Below are positions 35,456 through 44,088 of a stretch of DNA of 64,000 nucleotides, piece after piece. Numbering within the stretch: the first letter of the stretch is position 1; each line of letters begins with the position of its first letter. The stretch comes from Candidatus Heimdallarchaeota archaeon (GTDB taxonomy: Archaea > Asgardarchaeota > Heimdallarchaeia > Hodarchaeales > Hodarchaeaceae): positions 2,293,921 to 2,357,920 of the forward strand of contig CP070695.1 of NCBI GenBank assembly GCA_020353515.1, read 5' to 3'. Under the pieces are notes generated by a model, which was not told where the DNA came from, searched no databases, and saw only the letters and a list, made by a program, of their open reading frames with translations. The position numbers and the translations under genes were made by a program.

Positions 35456-36577
35456 ATGAAAGATCCTGACAAAGAAGACAAATTTTTCTTCCTTCTTTCG
35501 GGAGAGAATCCTGAACTGGCCGTTTTTGAGTTTAAAAGTATTATCTCAACCTTGGATATTCCATTAAATTTGAAAGTTAGCTCCGATAATAGAGTGATGA
35601 ACTTACATATCCTACCTAAAAACGGTGTAAAAAATACTTCAGAAGTTCTATCCTATCTTATGGAACGACTCACACTGGTTCATTTTTGTTGTTCTCATTT
35701 TTTTCAAGTTGAATTCAAACAAACCCCTCCTGAATCGTTTAATGAGTTAATCTCTAACCATAAAATCACTGTAGTTCAGGATTTAACACCAAGCAAATCT
35801 TTTTCTGTTATTACAAAGAGGATTGGAGAACCTCTTGAGAGATATAAACCGCGAGCGATGTCCCTCAAACTCTCTAGATATTTAGGCGCTCAGATCATCA
35901 AACAAAATCCCACTAAACAGGTAAATCTTGATGATCCTCAAGAAAAATTCATCGCTATCTTAAGTAAACATGGCCTTTGGTTTGGTAAACTGATTTCTTA
36001 TTCTCTTAGAAAAGATGTTCAACAAAGAGCAGCTCATAAGCGTCCTTTTTTCCATCCAAGTTCAATGAATCCTCTATTACAACGTACAATGGTAAATTTA
36101 GCAGCTATTAAACCTAATGAGTGGATGTTAGATCCTTTTTGCGGAACAGGTGGAGCTCTGATTGAGGCATCAAGACTTGAAATTCGCAGTGTTGGTATTG
36201 AAATAAACCCTAAAATCTTATGGGGAGCTTACCAGAACCTTAAAGTTGATAGGATTACCAAGGATTTAGCAGATTTAATATTCGGAGATGCTATTCAACT
36301 ACCTTTTAGAATGAATTCCATTTCTGCTATCGTTACAGATCCTCCTTATGGCACTGCTTCTTCAACACGTGGTTTCGATCTTCAAGATTTGTTGTTGGAC
36401 TTTTTTCGGGCAATTCGTTACATTTTAACTTCAAACGCACGGGTTGTTATCGCTGTACCCTCTTACTTAAAAATTGAGGACAATCTTGCTCAAATCTTAG
36501 ATGCTTCCTATGTGAAATTTCTTCATTATGTCCATAGGTCTCTTACACGGAAAATTTTAGTCTTTTCCCTCCCATAA
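35456..36577 (+). CDS. THUMP-domain tRNA guanine-N2 methyltransferase (Trm-G10/Trm11-like)
   Basis: A ~373-residue protein with an N-terminal THUMP-type RNA-binding half and a Rossmann-fold SAM methyltransferase half. Motif I is 'MLDPFCGTGGALIEA' (~223-237), the motif after it 'VGIEINP', and the catalytic motif IV DPPYGTAS (~300), typical of N2-guanosine methylation. This fits the archaeal enzyme modifying G10 of tRNA. The frame is open to 35261, but ATG 35456 is preferred: it removes the overlap with the AAA gene and leaves a family-like N-terminus. It is the second gene of a two-gene unit. Confidence 0.88.
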   Translation: MKDPDKEDKFFFLLSGENPELAVFEFKSIISTLDIPLNLKVSSDNRVMNLHILPKNGVKNTSEVLSYLMERLTLVHFCCSHFFQVEFKQTPPESFNELISNHKITVVQDLTPSKSFSVITKRIGEPLERYKPRAMSLKLSRYLGAQIIKQNPTKQVNLDDPQEKFIAILSKHGLWFGKLISYSLRKDVQQRAAHKRPFFHPSSMNPLLQRTMVNLAAIKPNEWMLDPFCGTGGALIEASRLEIRSVGIEINPKILWGAYQNLKVDRITKDLADLIFGDAIQLPFRMNSISAIVTDPPYGTASSTRGFDLQDLLLDFFRAIRYILTSNARVVIAVPSYLKIEDNLAQILDASYVKFLHYVHRSLTRKILVFSLP

Positions 36578-36851
36578 TAAAGTGAAATTGATATGTTTGA
36601 AGGGATGATAAGATTAGAAACCTCAATGAAGGTAATTCAATCGATGGGCTAGCTTAAATAAGAGGATTTATACATGAAACATAGTCATTTAAAAGTCTGA
36701 ATAAACCCAAGTTACATAGAACTTAGATCGAAAGTGAGTGACGTTTGTTACTTTTTTCGAACAACAAGGAATAAAGGTAATAAATGTCTATGAGTTGGCC
36801 TAATCATCTACTACCGTTCAGCTCATCGTCAAGAAATGCCGGAATGTACAA

Positions 36852-38768
36852 ATGGAAAAAAATAAGAATGAATTAATTGACGTGGATATGGATTTCGAAA
36901 CAACTCAAGAAATTCCGATTCCCTCAAGATTGGTTGACCAAGTAATTGGACAAGATCAACCAGTAGAGATAATCAAAAAAGCTGCGATCCAACGACGAAA
37001 TGTTCTTTTAATAGGGGATCCAGGTACAGGAAAATCTATGCTAGGGCAAGCCTTGGCTGAACTCCTACCACGAGAGGAATTAGAAGATATTTTATGTCTC
37101 CCAAATCAAAATGATTCCCATACTCCCCGTATAATGACAGTTCCAGCAATGGAAGGACGAAAAATTGTTGATCATTATAAGCAGTTGGCTCGAAAAGCGG
37201 ATCAACAACGAAGTATGTTATTACTAGGAATCCCAGCAATAATAATAATTCTAGCCATTCTTATGAGTGGGGGTGATATTAATGCAATACTTATGGGTAT
37301 TTTTGTTGCATTAGTAGCTTTTTTTGTCATTGGTCAATTTAGAAGTAGAAGGGAAAATCTAGTACCAAAACTTTTAGTGGATAATTCAGAAAGCGTAAGT
37401 GCACCATTTAGTGATGCCACAGGAGCTCATGCAGGAGCTCTGTTAGGAGACGTTCGACATGATCCTTTCCAATCAGGCGGTTTAGGTACTCCTGCACACG
37501 ATCGTGTTGAGGCTGGTTTAATTCACAAGTCACACAAGGGTGTTCTTTACATAGATGAAGTAGCCACACTTAACCAAAAGACCCAACAACAACTTTTAAC
37601 GGCAATGCAAGAAAGACACTTAGCCATCACAGGACAATCTGAGCTTTCAAGTGGAGCTATGGTTCGGACTGAATCCGTTCCTTGTGATTTTGTTTTAGTA
37701 GCATCTGGAAATATTGATACTGTTAAGAGAATGCATCCAGCTTTAAGGTCACGTATCCGTGGGTATGGTTATGAAATCGCTGTTAACCATTCAATGCCTG
37801 ATACAATGGAAAATCGACGTAAATTAGTACGGTTTACAGGACAAGAAGTTGCTAAAGATGGAAAAATACCTCACTTCACACGAAGTGCGGTATTAGCCAT
37901 AATTTTAGAGGCTAAAAAACGCGCAGATCGTAAAAACAGGTTATCACTCCGATTAAGAGATCTTGGTGGATTGATAAGAGCGGCTGGCGATATTGCACGC
38001 GAAGAAGGGGTTCCATTTACAGAGGTTCGTCATGTTTTAAGCGCCAGAGGCCTTGCTCGCTCTCTTGAGAATCAGATAGCTGACCGTCAAATCGAACATA
38101 AAAAAGAATATCAGGTTATTCAAACTACAGGTGGTTTAGTTGGTCGTGTTAACGGTCTTGCAGTAATCGCTGACCAAACAGGGGGAGCTCGTGGAGGCCA
38201 TATAACACCAATCGAAGCACAGGTTGTTCCTGCTCAAGGAGTAGGTGGAAAAACAATAGCTACAGGGAGTCTTCGTGTAATAGCAAGAGAATCAGTTCAA
38301 AATGTCTCTGCTCTCATCAAAAAATATACAGGAAAAGATATTTCAAAGATGGATGTTCATATCCAATTCTTAGGAGTTCATGGGATTGATGGTGATAGCG
38401 CAAGCGTCACTATTGCAACTGCGATTATGAGTGATCTACTAAATCTTCCAGTTCGGCAAGATCTGGCAATGACAGGTTCCCTTTCAGTTCGTGGTGAGGT
38501 ACTTCCAGTAGGGGGAACATCTGCAAAAATTGAAGGAGCCGCTTCGGTTGGAATTAACCAGATAATAATACCTGCTGCAAACTTTGATGACGTTGTACTG
38601 GACGAAAAAATTCGAGAATCAGTTCAAGTGACTCCAGTTAAAACTATCGACGAGGTTTTAGCCATCGCGTTAATTGGTTGGGACAAAAAGAAGCACGTTT
38701 CTGCTATTACTACTTCTCAACCTAAAAGAGTTCCTTCCCCAACAAAAACTGTTGGATCACCAAGTTGA
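36852..38768 (+). CDS. lonB: Membrane-bound ATP-dependent protease LonB
   Basis: Archaeal LonB degrades misfolded and membrane proteins. The 638-residue protein has Walker A GDPGTGKS (~54-61), an inserted pair of membrane helices (~122-165), then Walker B 'VLYIDEVATL' (~232-241) and 'ASGNIDTVKRMHPALRSRIRGYG' sensor region (~285-307). The C-terminal S16 protease domain has the catalytic Ser in 'GIDGDSASVTIA' (~517-528) and Lys in 'GGTSAKIEGA' (~558-567), a Ser-Lys dyad. It lies 275 bases after the methyltransferase gene with nothing notable between. Confidence 0.95.
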   Translation: MEKNKNELIDVDMDFETTQEIPIPSRLVDQVIGQDQPVEIIKKAAIQRRNVLLIGDPGTGKSMLGQALAELLPREELEDILCLPNQNDSHTPRIMTVPAMEGRKIVDHYKQLARKADQQRSMLLLGIPAIIIILAILMSGGDINAILMGIFVALVAFFVIGQFRSRRENLVPKLLVDNSESVSAPFSDATGAHAGALLGDVRHDPFQSGGLGTPAHDRVEAGLIHKSHKGVLYIDEVATLNQKTQQQLLTAMQERHLAITGQSELSSGAMVRTESVPCDFVLVASGNIDTVKRMHPALRSRIRGYGYEIAVNHSMPDTMENRRKLVRFTGQEVAKDGKIPHFTRSAVLAIILEAKKRADRKNRLSLRLRDLGGLIRAAGDIAREEGVPFTEVRHVLSARGLARSLENQIADRQIEHKKEYQVIQTTGGLVGRVNGLAVIADQTGGARGGHITPIEAQVVPAQGVGGKTIATGSLRVIARESVQNVSALIKKYTGKDISKMDVHIQFLGVHGIDGDSASVTIATAIMSDLLNLPVRQDLAMTGSLSVRGEVLPVGGTSAKIEGAASVGINQIIIPAANFDDVVLDEKIRESVQVTPVKTIDEVLAIALIGWDKKKHVSAITTSQPKRVPSPTKTVGSPS

Positions 38769-38910
38769 TATACTCTTTTTTTGATCAGGAAGCTTTCTTT
38801 CTTGTTCAAAAAAGGTACCAATTAAGATTTTTTCCTTTTTATATTGATATTACTCAGTCTACGAAAAGCTAACTCCCAGATTCTCTTAAAAAATACTATA
38901 TGAATTAATA

Positions 38911-39039
38911 CGGGCCCTGTGAGATTTGAACTCACGACCTCTAAGGAGGAAAATCGGAAAACCGACATCTTGCTCCGGAGGCAAGCGCTCGATCTAGGAA
39001 CTCACTCTAAGAGCTCTATCCAGGCTAAGCTAAGGGCCC
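38911..39039 (-). tRNA. tRNA-Arg(CCG) with two introns
   Basis: Acceptor strands GGGCCCT and AGGGCCC pair; discriminator G. The anticodon arm is CTTGC-CTCCGGA-GCAAG, anticodon CCG. Removing two inserts gives a normal 75-base tRNA. Intron 1 is 26 bases at about 38987-39012, at the 3' side of the D stem (around position 25/26; a repeated GAGC makes the edge ambiguous). Intron 2 is 28 bases at about 38940-38967, in the variable loop (around 44/45), and holds a TCGG-TTTT-CCGA hairpin. Both sites are non-canonical; the usual 37/38 site is uninterrupted. Confidence 0.9.
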
Positions 39040-39055
39040 ACAAATGCGTTATTAG

Positions 39056-39159
39056 CGGACTCGGGGGGATTTGAACCCCCGACCCTCTGCTGGCTCTTCA
39101 AAATCAAATTAAGATTAGAATAGGAGGCAGATGCTCTATCCAAGCTAAGCCACGAGTCC
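39056..39159 (-). tRNA. tRNA-Arg(CCT) with canonical intron
   Basis: Acceptor GGACTCG pairs with CGAGTCC; discriminator G. The anticodon stem TCTGC/GCAGA encloses a loop whose anticodon is CCT. A 29-base intron at about 39092-39120 follows position 37, the canonical archaeal site. Removal gives a 75-base tRNA with T arm GGGGG-TTCAAAT-CCCCC. It is separated from tRNA-Arg(CCG) by only 16 bases. Confidence 0.92.
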
Positions 39160-39181
39160 ACTTATGATTAGGCGAGTATGG

Positions 39182-39286
39182 CGGATCCGAGGGGATTTGA
39201 ACCCCCGACCTGCGACTTAGAAGGCCGCCGCTCTTTCAAGGAGATATATTTTCTCATAAACTCTATCCAGGCTAAGCCACGGATCC
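39182..39286 (-). tRNA. tRNA-Arg(TCT) with a D-arm intron
   Basis: Acceptor GGATCCG pairs with CGGATCC; discriminator G. The anticodon arm is GCGGC-CTTCTAA-GTCGC (one G-T pair), anticodon TCT. A 30-base insert at about 39231-39260 interrupts the 3' strand of the D stem (around 24/25), at nearly the same place as intron 1 of tRNA-Arg(CCG); a repeated GAG makes the edge ambiguous. The insert contains GAGA and TCTC that can pair. It is the first gene of the three-tRNA array, 22 bases before tRNA-Arg(CCT). Confidence 0.9.
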
Positions 39287-39596
39287 AATAAAACCTTTAA
39301 ATAAAGTCTTAGTACACCAACACTGAATTAAACAATCCTAATGCCAGAAGGATTGGTATTTACAAGCAAAATTGAAAAATTATTGCTTTTTTAAGAATTC
39401 TCTTTTTCTCTTAAAAATCCCATTTTTCATAAGATTGCTATTGTTTGCAATAATAAAAACCATTAAAATTCTTTAAAGAGAATTGAGTTACTTTGAGACG
39501 AATTGATCCAAAAATAAAACGATTACGTAAGAAAAATCAAAATTAAGAACCATGGTATGGGCTTAATCTAAATTAACGTATATTTTTGGGCATATT
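39287..39596. other. Intergenic region upstream of the tRNA-Arg array
   Basis: About 310 AT-rich bases. It must hold the promoter of the tRNA array, but the AT content gives several TATA-like candidates and I cannot choose one. A 17-codon basic open frame starts at TTG 39493 and is discussed among the rejected items. Nothing else is seen. Confidence 0.35.
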
Positions 39597-39830
39597 TTAC
39601 TTTTTAGAACCTAAATACCAATCCAAATATTCTCTATTTCTTTTCCGTTTTTTATCCTGCTCTCCAAGGCCTTCCTCGTATTGTGCTTCCAATAACGCGT
39701 CTTTTTGTTGTTGTACCATGCGTTCATATTCCTGACGACGGAGAGCTAGTCCGCAAACACTGCACACATAGAATGGCGGGTTCCATTTCGATATGCCACC
39801 ACATTCTGGACATGATGCCAGTGCATTCAC
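39597..39830 (-). CDS. Small zinc-ribbon protein
   Basis: A 77-residue protein with CPEC (~8-11) and CSVC (~22-25) forming one zinc ribbon at the N-terminus, followed by a long charged helix ('RRQEYERMVQQQKDALLEAQ') and a basic tail. The overall layout, ribbon plus helix, is common among small archaeal RNA- or protein-binding factors, but I cannot name the family. It stands alone between the tRNA-Arg array and the radical SAM gene. The ~300 bases that follow (39831-40126) show no gene or clear signal. Confidence 0.75.
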   Translation of the reverse strand: MNALASCPECGGISKWNPPFYVCSVCGLALRRQEYERMVQQQKDALLEAQYEEGLGEQDKKRKRNREYLDWYLGSKK

Positions 39831-40126
39831 CTCAATACTAACACTTATGTCACTAACTTCTATTAAAAGGTAATTACTTAAGTGTTGAAGATTGTTTCTC
39901 TTCTCGAAATATATCTGTTAGCTCACCTTTTCTCTAACATAAGGATTGAAATTTCTTTCCATAAGTTAATGATAGTTAATACTTTTAGAGGAATTGATTA
40001 AAAATCAAGTAATATCATCTATTATCGGGAACCATTCAGTTAGAAGGATCCATCAATTAGGTGGTAAAAATACTTGGTGGTCGAAAAAATAATATAGACC
40101 TCCAAATAGAAACCAAGTGAAATGTA

Positions 40127-41257
40127 ATGTTTAGGTTTCTTCGTGTTAATACAGATGCAATATGGGAGAATCCTGTAGTAGTTCGTCGGTTCCAGCATTA
40201 TTTAGGAGTATTCCAGGGAAAGAAATCTGCAAGATACTTGATTGTTAAAAAAACTCCTGTAAATCTCTCTGATCTAATGGATCTTTCTCTTTCAGAGATG
40301 TGGGAACATCATAAACAAACTCGAGAAAGATTCAACAAGATTGAATCGAAGATCGAAAAAGGACAAAGTACTATTCAGGAATTAGACAATCCAGAAATTT
40401 CATTTTTAGACCTAAAGGTCAGGATTGCGAAGGAAATCATCCAGAACTGTCATTTTTGTGAACGTCGATGCCACGTTGACCGAACTAAAAAGGAATTAGG
40501 CTTTTGTCGTCTTGCAGATAAAAGTATTGTAACATCTGCTTTTCTTCATGTTGGTGAAGAACCCCCATTAATTCCCTCTGGTACAATTTTTTTTATTGGA
40601 TGCACATTTCGTTGCGCCTTCTGTCAGAATTGGTCCATTTCTCAAAAGTGGGGAAACATTGATAACTTGAACGAGGGATATTTTGTGACCCCTGTTTCAT
40701 TAAGCAAAATTATGGAAAAACTTGCTAAAGAGGGAGCCAAGAATATCAACTGGGTTGGTGGGGATCCAACACCTAATATTCATACGATTCTTGAAGCTTT
40801 AACTCATTTTCAAGTAAATATTATTCAATTATGGAATTCAAATATGTTTGTTTCCTTAGAGGGGATGGAACTCTTGCTTGATGTGATGGATTTCTGGTTA
40901 CCTGACCTGAAATTCTTTGAAAATGGATTTGCCTATGAGATGACCAAAGCGAAGAGCTACAAGGAAGTTGCAACAAGAAATATCAAAAAAGCATACAACA
41001 ATGGTTTTCATGAGATGATAATTCGTCATCTTATAATGCCAGGGCGAGTAGAGGCAGATACATTACCTATTCTAGATTGGTGTGCTGGAAATGTAGAACG
41101 AGCTTTTGTTAATATTATGGCCCAATGGAGACCAGAACATAAAATCCATGGCAATCCACGATATAATACACTTGATAGACGGGTATCAAGTCAAGAAATG
41201 GATCGTGCGCGGAAATATGCGGATCAATTGGGGATCCGTTGGCGAGAGGTGCATTGA
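40127..41257 (+). CDS. Radical SAM protein, PflX-like (COG1313 type)
   Basis: A 376-residue radical SAM enzyme related to pyruvate formate-lyase activases. The cluster motif C-x3-C-x2-C is 'GCTFRCAFCQN' (~160-170). Before it lie a helical N-terminal domain and additional cysteines, 'CHFCERRC' and 'GFC' (~105-130), probably a second metal site, as in the PflX family. The substrate is unknown. The gene ends normally at 41257 with 'QLGIRWREVH'. A decayed second copy of this 3' end sits at 42826-42895 on the same strand, on the far side of a surface-protein gene. Confidence 0.88.
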   Translation: MFRFLRVNTDAIWENPVVVRRFQHYLGVFQGKKSARYLIVKKTPVNLSDLMDLSLSEMWEHHKQTRERFNKIESKIEKGQSTIQELDNPEISFLDLKVRIAKEIIQNCHFCERRCHVDRTKKELGFCRLADKSIVTSAFLHVGEEPPLIPSGTIFFIGCTFRCAFCQNWSISQKWGNIDNLNEGYFVTPVSLSKIMEKLAKEGAKNINWVGGDPTPNIHTILEALTHFQVNIIQLWNSNMFVSLEGMELLLDVMDFWLPDLKFFENGFAYEMTKAKSYKEVATRNIKKAYNNGFHEMIIRHLIMPGRVEADTLPILDWCAGNVERAFVNIMAQWRPEHKIHGNPRYNTLDRRVSSQEMDRARKYADQLGIRWREVH

Positions 41258-41258
41258 T
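41185..41258 (+). repeat. Direct repeat copy A: 3' end of the radical SAM gene
   Basis: This end of the intact radical SAM gene is repeated at 42826-42895. By hand alignment ~59 of 70 aligned positions match with small gaps; the last 34 bases match at 31. It may mark the left edge of an inserted cassette. Confidence 0.7.
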
Positions 41259-41458
41259 TGGAATTTTGAAATAGTATTCTTATTATTTCGATTAAAGAGG
41301 ATCAAGCTAATGAGTCTCTTCATTTTGATTGTTTGGACGAATAAACTGAATAAACTTGGATATTTTGATGAAGTCATATCGAGAATAAAAGTAATTGCTT
41401 AATCGGCCTGATTCAAATTATTCTTCCAAAGGAAAAACATTAGGGGAATGATGTGGAT

Positions 41459-42601
41459 TCACGTCTTCTTCCGCTTCCGAAAGATCACTACAAAGGTACC
41501 CATAAATATAATAAGTGGAAAGAAGCTTGGAAATGTACCCGCTTGTGGGGGCATCGTGGATGTAGTTTCAACAGTATTTGATGTTGCAAGAGTAGTTGTT
41601 GTCGATGTTTGTTCCGTCGCTTCGACAGTGATTGCTAATTCCATTGTGTCTAGAACAGAGGAGTCATTATGTAACTCTAAGGTGACATTATAATCACCAG
41701 GAGATACAGATGTTGATACTTCTATGGTTGCATTTACCTTCTCGGAATATCCTCTTTTTTTACCCTTTAGGTCAATAATATTCTCTGGCTCAAGAGACAC
41801 GGTAATACCAGTAGGTGTTTCCCCAATGGTAAGGGTTGCACATCCAGCAGCTTCACCATGATTATACACCCAAAAGGGAATTAAATTACTACTACCTTGT
41901 TCACAAGAGACTAAAACCGAATCTTTTTTGAATTCGAGATTACAGGGTTTTGGAAAAACAATAATTTCATCATTTACAGTAATATTATCCAAAGCATGGC
42001 CACCTTGGGCCACAAAGCCAAAGTAATTTGATGATGTGATAGTTGTATCGATTGGATCTGAATATAATATTCCATCGACAAAAATGCAGAATTGTCCGTT
42101 TGTATCACGTGTCACGTCAATATGTTGCCAACCAGAAACACCAGGAGGAATCCATTCATCGACATTAGTCATTTTTTCACCTTCCCGTCTCCACAATCTA
42201 TAAGAGGGGGGATCAATATATATCATGATGTCGTAACCATAAGTTTCACAGTCCGCAACTGACTCTCCAATTTCTAAATTATCAGCCAGAAGAAAGATGA
42301 TCAAATGGTCACCAAACAGCCTATCGGTGGTGTTAACATACACATCAATACTCCATGTTCCGTAAATAACAGAACTAGGATGATATGCTAAGTGCCAAAC
42401 TTTTTCTTCAATAGTTCGCAAACATTTGTCATCAGCAGAAAAAGTTCCATTTGACACAATCCAGCCATCATAATTCCCCCTATCAAAATTATCTGACCAT
42501 ATAAGTGTAGCAGAACATGGATATGGTTTAAAATTTGGTATAGAGAGGAATATAAGAAAAACAAGGAAAAACCATGGTGTTAAAGTTTTTTTTGGTTTCA
42601 T
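41459..42601 (-). CDS. Secreted, C-terminally anchored surface protein
   Basis: A 380-residue exported protein. A signal peptide covers ~8-30 (hydrophobic core after KPKK). Residues ~35-215 look like a concanavalin/LamG-type beta-sandwich ('WSDNFDRGNYDGW', 'GWQHIDVTRDTNGQFCIFVDG'), often carbohydrate binding. An Ig-like domain follows (~225-325), then a Thr/Ser-rich linker (~327-352) and a C-terminal membrane helix (~355-373) with RKRKK. The linker suggests O-glycosylation. The gene is opposite in strand to its flanking genes and bracketed by copies of a radical SAM 3' end, so it may have arrived by insertion. Confidence 0.82.
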   Translation of the reverse strand: MKPKKTLTPWFFLVFLIFLSIPNFKPYPCSATLIWSDNFDRGNYDGWIVSNGTFSADDKCLRTIEEKVWHLAYHPSSVIYGTWSIDVYVNTTDRLFGDHLIIFLLADNLEIGESVADCETYGYDIMIYIDPPSYRLWRREGEKMTNVDEWIPPGVSGWQHIDVTRDTNGQFCIFVDGILYSDPIDTTITSSNYFGFVAQGGHALDNITVNDEIIVFPKPCNLEFKKDSVLVSCEQGSSNLIPFWVYNHGEAAGCATLTIGETPTGITVSLEPENIIDLKGKKRGYSEKVNATIEVSTSVSPGDYNVTLELHNDSSVLDTMELAITVEATEQTSTTTTLATSNTVETTSTMPPQAGTFPSFFPLIIFMGTFVVIFRKRKKT

Positions 42602-42825
42602 AAATTCATTCTCCTTATGAAAAAAAATATTTCAAAAAAAAACAATTACAAATTGGTAGTGTATTTGCATATAAATATATTGTTGGGATTTTAAAAAAAG
42701 GATCTCCCTCTGAATATTCGAAATCGTTAGGCAATTGGTTTCTCTGATTTTGAGATAAACGAGTAAGTTGTCTTATGTTGGATACTCTTATTAAGGTTGC
42801 TTATGATAACAGTTTTTATGATTTG

Positions 42826-42895
42826 ATCAAGCCAAGAAATGGTTCAGGCGCCTATATGTTTCAATTGGGGATTTGTTGGCGTGAGGTGCATTGAT
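42826..42895 (+). pseudogene. Direct repeat copy B: displaced remnant of a radical SAM 3' end
   Basis: Reads in frame as ...QLGICWREVH-stop, matching the QLGIRWREVH-stop end of the radical SAM gene at 41257. Differences in the last 34 bases include two at third codon positions, as for a diverged coding copy, and one Arg-to-Cys change. Upstream of ~42826 similarity fades. No start or other domain is left. The remaining bases of 42602-42914 hold no gene. Confidence 0.72.
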
Positions 42896-42914
42896 CCGTA
42901 ACTAAAGTAAGCTA

Positions 42915-44039
42915 TCAATCCAGAGGGATAAAAGTAGTTTGCAGGTTGTCATAAGTCGGATATTCTTCAGCAATTCCTAGTATTACATCTGGAAATAGTA
43001 CCCTGATTTCATCTTTCAATTCGTCCAGTATAGCCGCGTTTGTAAGAAGACGGTTCTTTGAATGGTCAATATGAATTATTTCTTCTTGGATTTCCAATTC
43101 ATCAATTAATGTCCTGTGAAGTTCATCTAAATCCGTTGATGGCGATTGAATAACACCCCGCAGCAATAATCCCTTATCTGAGCCATCAGGGATTATCACA
43201 TCAGAGGGAAGCTTAGTTTTCTTAGCTATTCGATATATACGATTTGGTAATTGTATTCTATCCTTGGTAGCTAATGAACAGAAATGTACTGGGAGAGACA
43301 CATGATTTGAGGCCCAATTAACTATTTTTTCACCTAGTTCATAACTTCCTTCGACAGCTGATGGATTTTTTTCATTAGATTTGAGTCCCCGAGCTATTAA
43401 ATTCCGATAATTAGTTTCACTAATTTCTAGTTCATTTAGATTGATGAAATAGAATTGGTCTTTTGCTGGGAGAATATCCTCAAAGTAGGTAATAAGGTCA
43501 CGATAGTAATTAAATCCTTTCGTTGGGATCACTGGAACTTCTATTCCAATGTCCAGATCGAATTGAGTAGCTAATTGAACTTGAACGAGATCCTTTTGAA
43601 TATTTACAACATGAAATCTGATTTCATCAATAAAAGGACTCATAAGAGAAAGCTTTTCGAATGTAAGCTCTTTTCCTCTTGTGTATAGGTGAATGTGGAA
43701 GGACTCTGAGTATAACTGTTTTAAAATTCTACAAAATTCTAACGTTTGTGAAAAAGAATGTTGCTCTAGTGGATCTCCTCCAGTCATGCTGGCTCCTCTA
43801 GCCTCCATATTTGAGGCTTCGAGTGTTAAGTCCTCGACATTTTTTATCGGTCTCTCATTAGCAAACGGATCTCGAGAAGCCATTCGTTCTAAACTTAAAG
43901 GGCAGTAAAAACATTTACTGGAACAATCCGTTGCAACTAAAACAACAAGTTTTTCCCCTCCAATACATTGTTGGCATCCTCGCGAGAGAGATGATGTATA
44001 AAAGCTTCCCCAAGGCGTTTTTTTCAATTTATCAGTCAT
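42915..44039 (-). CDS. Radical SAM protein, COG2108-like
   Basis: A 374-residue radical SAM enzyme. The cluster motif is 'DCSSKCFYCPLS' (~34-45), C-x3-C-x2-C. Extra cysteines, 'CQQC' (~20-23), precede it. 'MTGGDPLE' (~80-87) is the GGE-type SAM-binding segment. A C-terminal domain of ~100 residues follows. It resembles uncharacterised archaeal proteins related to PflA; the substrate is unknown. It is minus strand, 49 bases downstream of the eL22 gene and probably co-transcribed with it. Confidence 0.83.
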   Translation of the reverse strand: MTDKLKKTPWGSFYTSSLSRGCQQCIGGEKLVVLVATDCSSKCFYCPLSLERMASRDPFANERPIKNVEDLTLEASNMEARGASMTGGDPLEQHSFSQTLEFCRILKQLYSESFHIHLYTRGKELTFEKLSLMSPFIDEIRFHVVNIQKDLVQVQLATQFDLDIGIEVPVIPTKGFNYYRDLITYFEDILPAKDQFYFINLNELEISETNYRNLIARGLKSNEKNPSAVEGSYELGEKIVNWASNHVSLPVHFCSLATKDRIQLPNRIYRIAKKTKLPSDVIIPDGSDKGLLLRGVIQSPSTDLDELHRTLIDELEIQEEIIHIDHSKNRLLTNAAILDELKDEIRVLFPDVILGIAEEYPTYDNLQTTFIPLD

Positions 44040-44088
44040 ATAAATCCCTTCTCAGTGACTAGGAAAAACAGTTTTCCCCTGTAATGAT

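Noticed and set aside
39493..39546. A 17-codon basic frame (TTG start, MRRIDPKIKRLRKKNQN) resembling the tiny ribosomal protein eL41
   Set aside because: It is shorter than eL41, lacks its dense Arg/Lys and Trp pattern, and has no clear ribosome binding site. Short basic frames occur by chance in A-rich DNA.
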